This document shows, piece after piece, positions 61,676-64,000 of a stretch of 64,000 nucleotides of DNA. The stretch's first letter is position 1, and every line of letters begins with the position of its first letter. The position numbers were made by a program, and so were the translations under genes. Source of the DNA: Salinibacter sp. 10B (GTDB lineage Bacteria > Bacteroidota > Rhodothermia > Rhodothermales > Salinibacteraceae); contig NZ_MQWC01000004.1 in assembly GCF_002954405.1 (NCBI RefSeq), positions 3,762,613 to 3,826,612 of the forward strand, read 5' to 3'. The notes below the pieces were generated by a model. That model searched no databases. It was not told the origin of the DNA and was given only the letters and a program-made list of their open reading frames with translations.

Positions 61676-63592
61676 ATGCCCGGACCGATTCATACTGCTC
61701 CTTCCGATGCCGGACCTGTTGCCCTGGGGGAGACGCTCCCGGATCTCCTCTACGATGCCTGCGAGGCCTACGAAAATCCGAAGGCATTGAACCAGCCCCA
61801 GGCCGAGGGATGGACTCCGATGTCTCTTGACGACTTCCGGGTCCAGTCGGAAGAGACGGCAATGGGACTCTTGGATCTTGGATTGGAACGGGGGGATCGG
61901 GTAGCCCTCCTGTTGGAAAGCGATGTGCCGTTCTGCGTCGTTGACATGGGGTGTCTGATAGCTGGGCTCATCGACGTGCCGCTGTACTTGTCGAGCTCGG
62001 CGGAGCAGATGACGTACGTGACCGAGCATTCGGAAGCGAGGGCATTGGCAGTGGCAAATCCGGAGCGTCTCGAACAGGCTGCCGAGATTCTGCCGGACCT
62101 GCCAAACATCGAAACGGTGATCCTTTGTGAACCTGGGGAGGAGGACGGGTATCCAGACTTGCCGGACGACGTTTCCCTCGTGACCCTTGACGAGGTCCGA
62201 GCACGGGGCCGAAACGCAACTGAGGATCAATCCGCGTCGGTCCAGGCTCTTCGCGATCAGATCGATCCCCAGGACCTGGCAACCATCATCTACACGAGCG
62301 GGACGACGGGGCGGCCAAAGGGGGTCATGCTGACGCATGAAAACATTTCGTCAAATGCCCTCAACTCGGTTGGGGACCTCACGGGGTTCGAGAACGGACC
62401 GGACGGGGAGGTAGTGCTCTCATTTCTCCCCCTCACCCACATTTTTGCACGGATGCTCCAGTATGCCTTTATGCTTCGGGGCGTGAGCATCTACTTTGTT
62501 CATCCCGACAACTTGGTGGAAGCGCTCCCGAAGGTGCAGCCTACGGCTTTTGCGTCGGTCCCCCGTGTGTTGGAGAAGGTCTATGCGGGCATTCGGAAGA
62601 AGATTTTAGGGATGGAGGGACTACAACGACGCATTGGAGAGTGGGCGCTGGAATTGGCCCAGGAATACGAGATGGACAAGACGATGCCGGGGACGTACGA
62701 GTTAAAACGGTGGGTAGCGGACCGGCTCGTGTTTCGGAAGTGGCGGGCAGCGCTGGGGGGACGTGTGAAGTGGATCGTAGTGGGAGGGGCAGCCCTTCAG
62801 CCGGACCTTGCCAACACGCTGGCAGCCGCGGGCATCACGACCCTGCAAGGCTACGGTCTCACCGAAACGAGTCCCGTCATTGCCTATACGCGCCCGCAGC
62901 GCATCAAGCCGGGCACCGTGGGCGAACCGCTGCCCGGCGTAGAGGTGCGCATCGCCGACGATGGGGAAATCCTGACTCGCGGGCCGCACGTCATGAGGGG
63001 CTATTACAAGCGGCCGGAGAAAACCGATGAGGTGTTGACGGAAGAGGGGTGGTTTCATACCGGCGACATCGGGGAGTTTGATGACGACGGCTATCTGAAG
63101 ATTACCGACCGAAAGAAAGACCTCTTCAAGCTCTCGACCGGCAAGTACGTCATGCCGCAGCCCATCGAGAATCGGCTGGGCAGTCAGCCGCTCGTGGATA
63201 AGGCCGTGGTGGTCGGCAGCGATCGGAAGTTCTGTGCGGCTCTCATCTTCCCGACTGAGGATCAGGTGCGGGTGGAAGCCGACGAGCGGGATCTTGATCC
63301 CGACGCATCCTTTAAAACACTACTTCAGCACTCCGAAATCGTAGAAGCGTTCCGAAGCTTGGTCCGGGACGCAAACGAAGGCCTTGACCATTGGGCGACC
63401 GTAAAGCGGTTCGCTCTGGTCCCCGACGAACTCACCATCGAGTCGGGACTCCTCACTCCGACGTTGAAGGTGAAACGACCCGAAGTGCAGAAGACCTTTG
63501 CGACGGAAATCGACGCGCTGTACTACGAAGAGGAACCGCCGAGTGGACCGACGGACCGAGGGGCCGTGATTGCTGAAGTCGACCCGCACTAA
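61676..63592 (+). CDS. Long-chain acyl-CoA synthetase (AMP-forming)
   Basis: A 638-residue acyl-CoA ligase that activates fatty acids with ATP and CoA for beta-oxidation. AMP-binding motifs are IIYTSGTTGRPKGVMLTH near residue 205, the YGLTETSPVI segment near 400, and TGDIGEFDDDGYLKITDRKKD, quoted as FDDDGYLKITDRKKDLF, near 470. The length and FAA1/FadD-like layout fit a long-chain enzyme. It lies between the TetR gene and a 3-hydroxyacyl-CoA dehydrogenase gene. Confidence 0.9.
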   Translation: MPGPIHTAPSDAGPVALGETLPDLLYDACEAYENPKALNQPQAEGWTPMSLDDFRVQSEETAMGLLDLGLERGDRVALLLESDVPFCVVDMGCLIAGLIDVPLYLSSSAEQMTYVTEHSEARALAVANPERLEQAAEILPDLPNIETVILCEPGEEDGYPDLPDDVSLVTLDEVRARGRNATEDQSASVQALRDQIDPQDLATIIYTSGTTGRPKGVMLTHENISSNALNSVGDLTGFENGPDGEVVLSFLPLTHIFARMLQYAFMLRGVSIYFVHPDNLVEALPKVQPTAFASVPRVLEKVYAGIRKKILGMEGLQRRIGEWALELAQEYEMDKTMPGTYELKRWVADRLVFRKWRAALGGRVKWIVVGGAALQPDLANTLAAAGITTLQGYGLTETSPVIAYTRPQRIKPGTVGEPLPGVEVRIADDGEILTRGPHVMRGYYKRPEKTDEVLTEEGWFHTGDIGEFDDDGYLKITDRKKDLFKLSTGKYVMPQPIENRLGSQPLVDKAVVVGSDRKFCAALIFPTEDQVRVEADERDLDPDASFKTLLQHSEIVEAFRSLVRDANEGLDHWATVKRFALVPDELTIESGLLTPTLKVKRPEVQKTFATEIDALYYEEEPPSGPTDRGAVIAEVDPH

Positions 63593-63700
63593 CGAGTGGG
63601 CGGACGAGTTTCCTTCTGATGGCCTGGAAGCGGTTCCTTATGTGCTATCCGTCCAAGTTAACACTGTTAATTTCATTTCCTAAAAGCCAATACGACTCTC

Positions 63701-64000
63701 ATGGAAACGAAGGCCCTCGACACTCGCTCTCTCCATCTTTCTGCTCCGGCGACCCATCCGCCGTTTCGCACCGCTGCTGTGCTCGGAGCGGGTACGATGG
63801 GAGCACAGATCGCCGCTCATCTCGCCAATGCTGGACTGGAGGTGCATCTTCTTGACATTACTCCGGACCATGACGACGATCCGAATGCGGTGGTGAAGAA
63901 AGGATTTGAACAGGCCCGAGAAGCGAGTCCCGACCCATTCTTTACCGACGATGTGGCCGATCGGATCTACCTCGGCAACTTTCAAGGTGACTTCGAGCGC
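63701..64000 (+). CDS. 3-hydroxyacyl-CoA dehydrogenase, N-terminal part (partial, cut by window end)
   Basis: The first 100 residues of a protein that runs off the right edge. After a short leader there is a Rossmann nucleotide-binding motif, AAVLGAGTMGAQIAAHLANAGLEVHLLDI, quoted as VLGAGTMGAQIAAHLANAG (about 29-47), which is diagnostic for FadB/FadN-type 3-hydroxyacyl-CoA dehydrogenases. It would work after the fadD-like ligase in fatty-acid beta-oxidation. Whether an enoyl-CoA hydratase domain is fused cannot be seen. Confidence 0.85.
   Translation, partial: METKALDTRSLHLSAPATHPPFRTAAVLGAGTMGAQIAAHLANAGLEVHLLDITPDHDDDPNAVVKKGFEQAREASPDPFFTDDVADRIYLGNFQGDFER

Overview
The window looks like a chromosomal segment from a halophilic or salt-adapted member of the Rhodothermota/Bacteroidota side of the tree, something like a Salinibacter relative. 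This is inferred from four things: strongly acidic proteins throughout (the FtsK linker is the extreme case), a type IX secretion (T9SS) C-terminal sorting domain on a secreted protease together with a PorV-like outer-membrane protein, a PID-CTERM-like tail on a small secreted protein, and a 2-phosphosulfolactate phosphatase (ComB), which fits a sulfonolipid-making lineage. The DNA is moderately GC-rich, genes are on both strands, and intergenic regions are often long. I see no phage, insertion sequence or CRISPR array. The species cannot be named from the sequence alone.

Layout. Positions 1-12,700 hold the end of rplS, an MqnA/MqnD-like protein, smpB, tyrS, a large T9SS-exported protease, purE-purK, ftsK, comB and gcvT. 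Positions 12,900-24,200 hold clpP, a PAS histidine kinase, tyrA, a stand-alone glycogen-binding-type domain (CBM48), two small hypotheticals, htrA, fumC, a decayed DUF5615 toxin-like pseudogene, and panC-panD. Positions 24,200-34,800 hold a two-pump RND efflux operon with one lipoprotein adaptor, a CAP-domain protein divergent from a MarR regulator, a SnoaL-like protein and a DoxX-like membrane protein. Positions 35,000-39,600 are gene-poor: a small Gly-rich-tailed protein, a roadblock-like protein, tRNA-Lys(CTT), a 16-residue-repeat surface protein and an HNH nuclease.

Positions 39,700-43,100 carry a galactonate-dehydratase-like enzyme and a GntP permease, suggesting sugar-acid use. Positions 43,100-52,800, all on the minus strand, hold gap, pgk, mscS, an ABC exporter pair, an amidinotransferase-fold enzyme, a TIGR04283-type glycosyltransferase, and a BlaI/M56-TonB regulatory pair with a visible BlaI-type operator. 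Positions 53,000-64,000, all on the plus strand, hold a membrane-anchored TPR protein, a sigma-54 response regulator, a LolD-like ATPase, an unknown protein, a LON-domain protein, a metallo-beta-lactamase-fold hydrolase, an 83-residue stand-alone histidine-kinase dimerisation domain, PorV, a PID-CTERM-like protein, and a TetR-fadD-fadB-like fatty-acid degradation cluster cut by the window end.

Most of the window is housekeeping. The parts most worth a second look are the stand-alone DHp mini-protein, the 16-residue glycine repeat protein, the M56-TonB-TonB fusion with its operator, the stand-alone CBM48 protein, the PorV/PID-CTERM neighbourhood and the toxin-like pseudogene. No single cluster is clearly a new defence or biosynthetic system.
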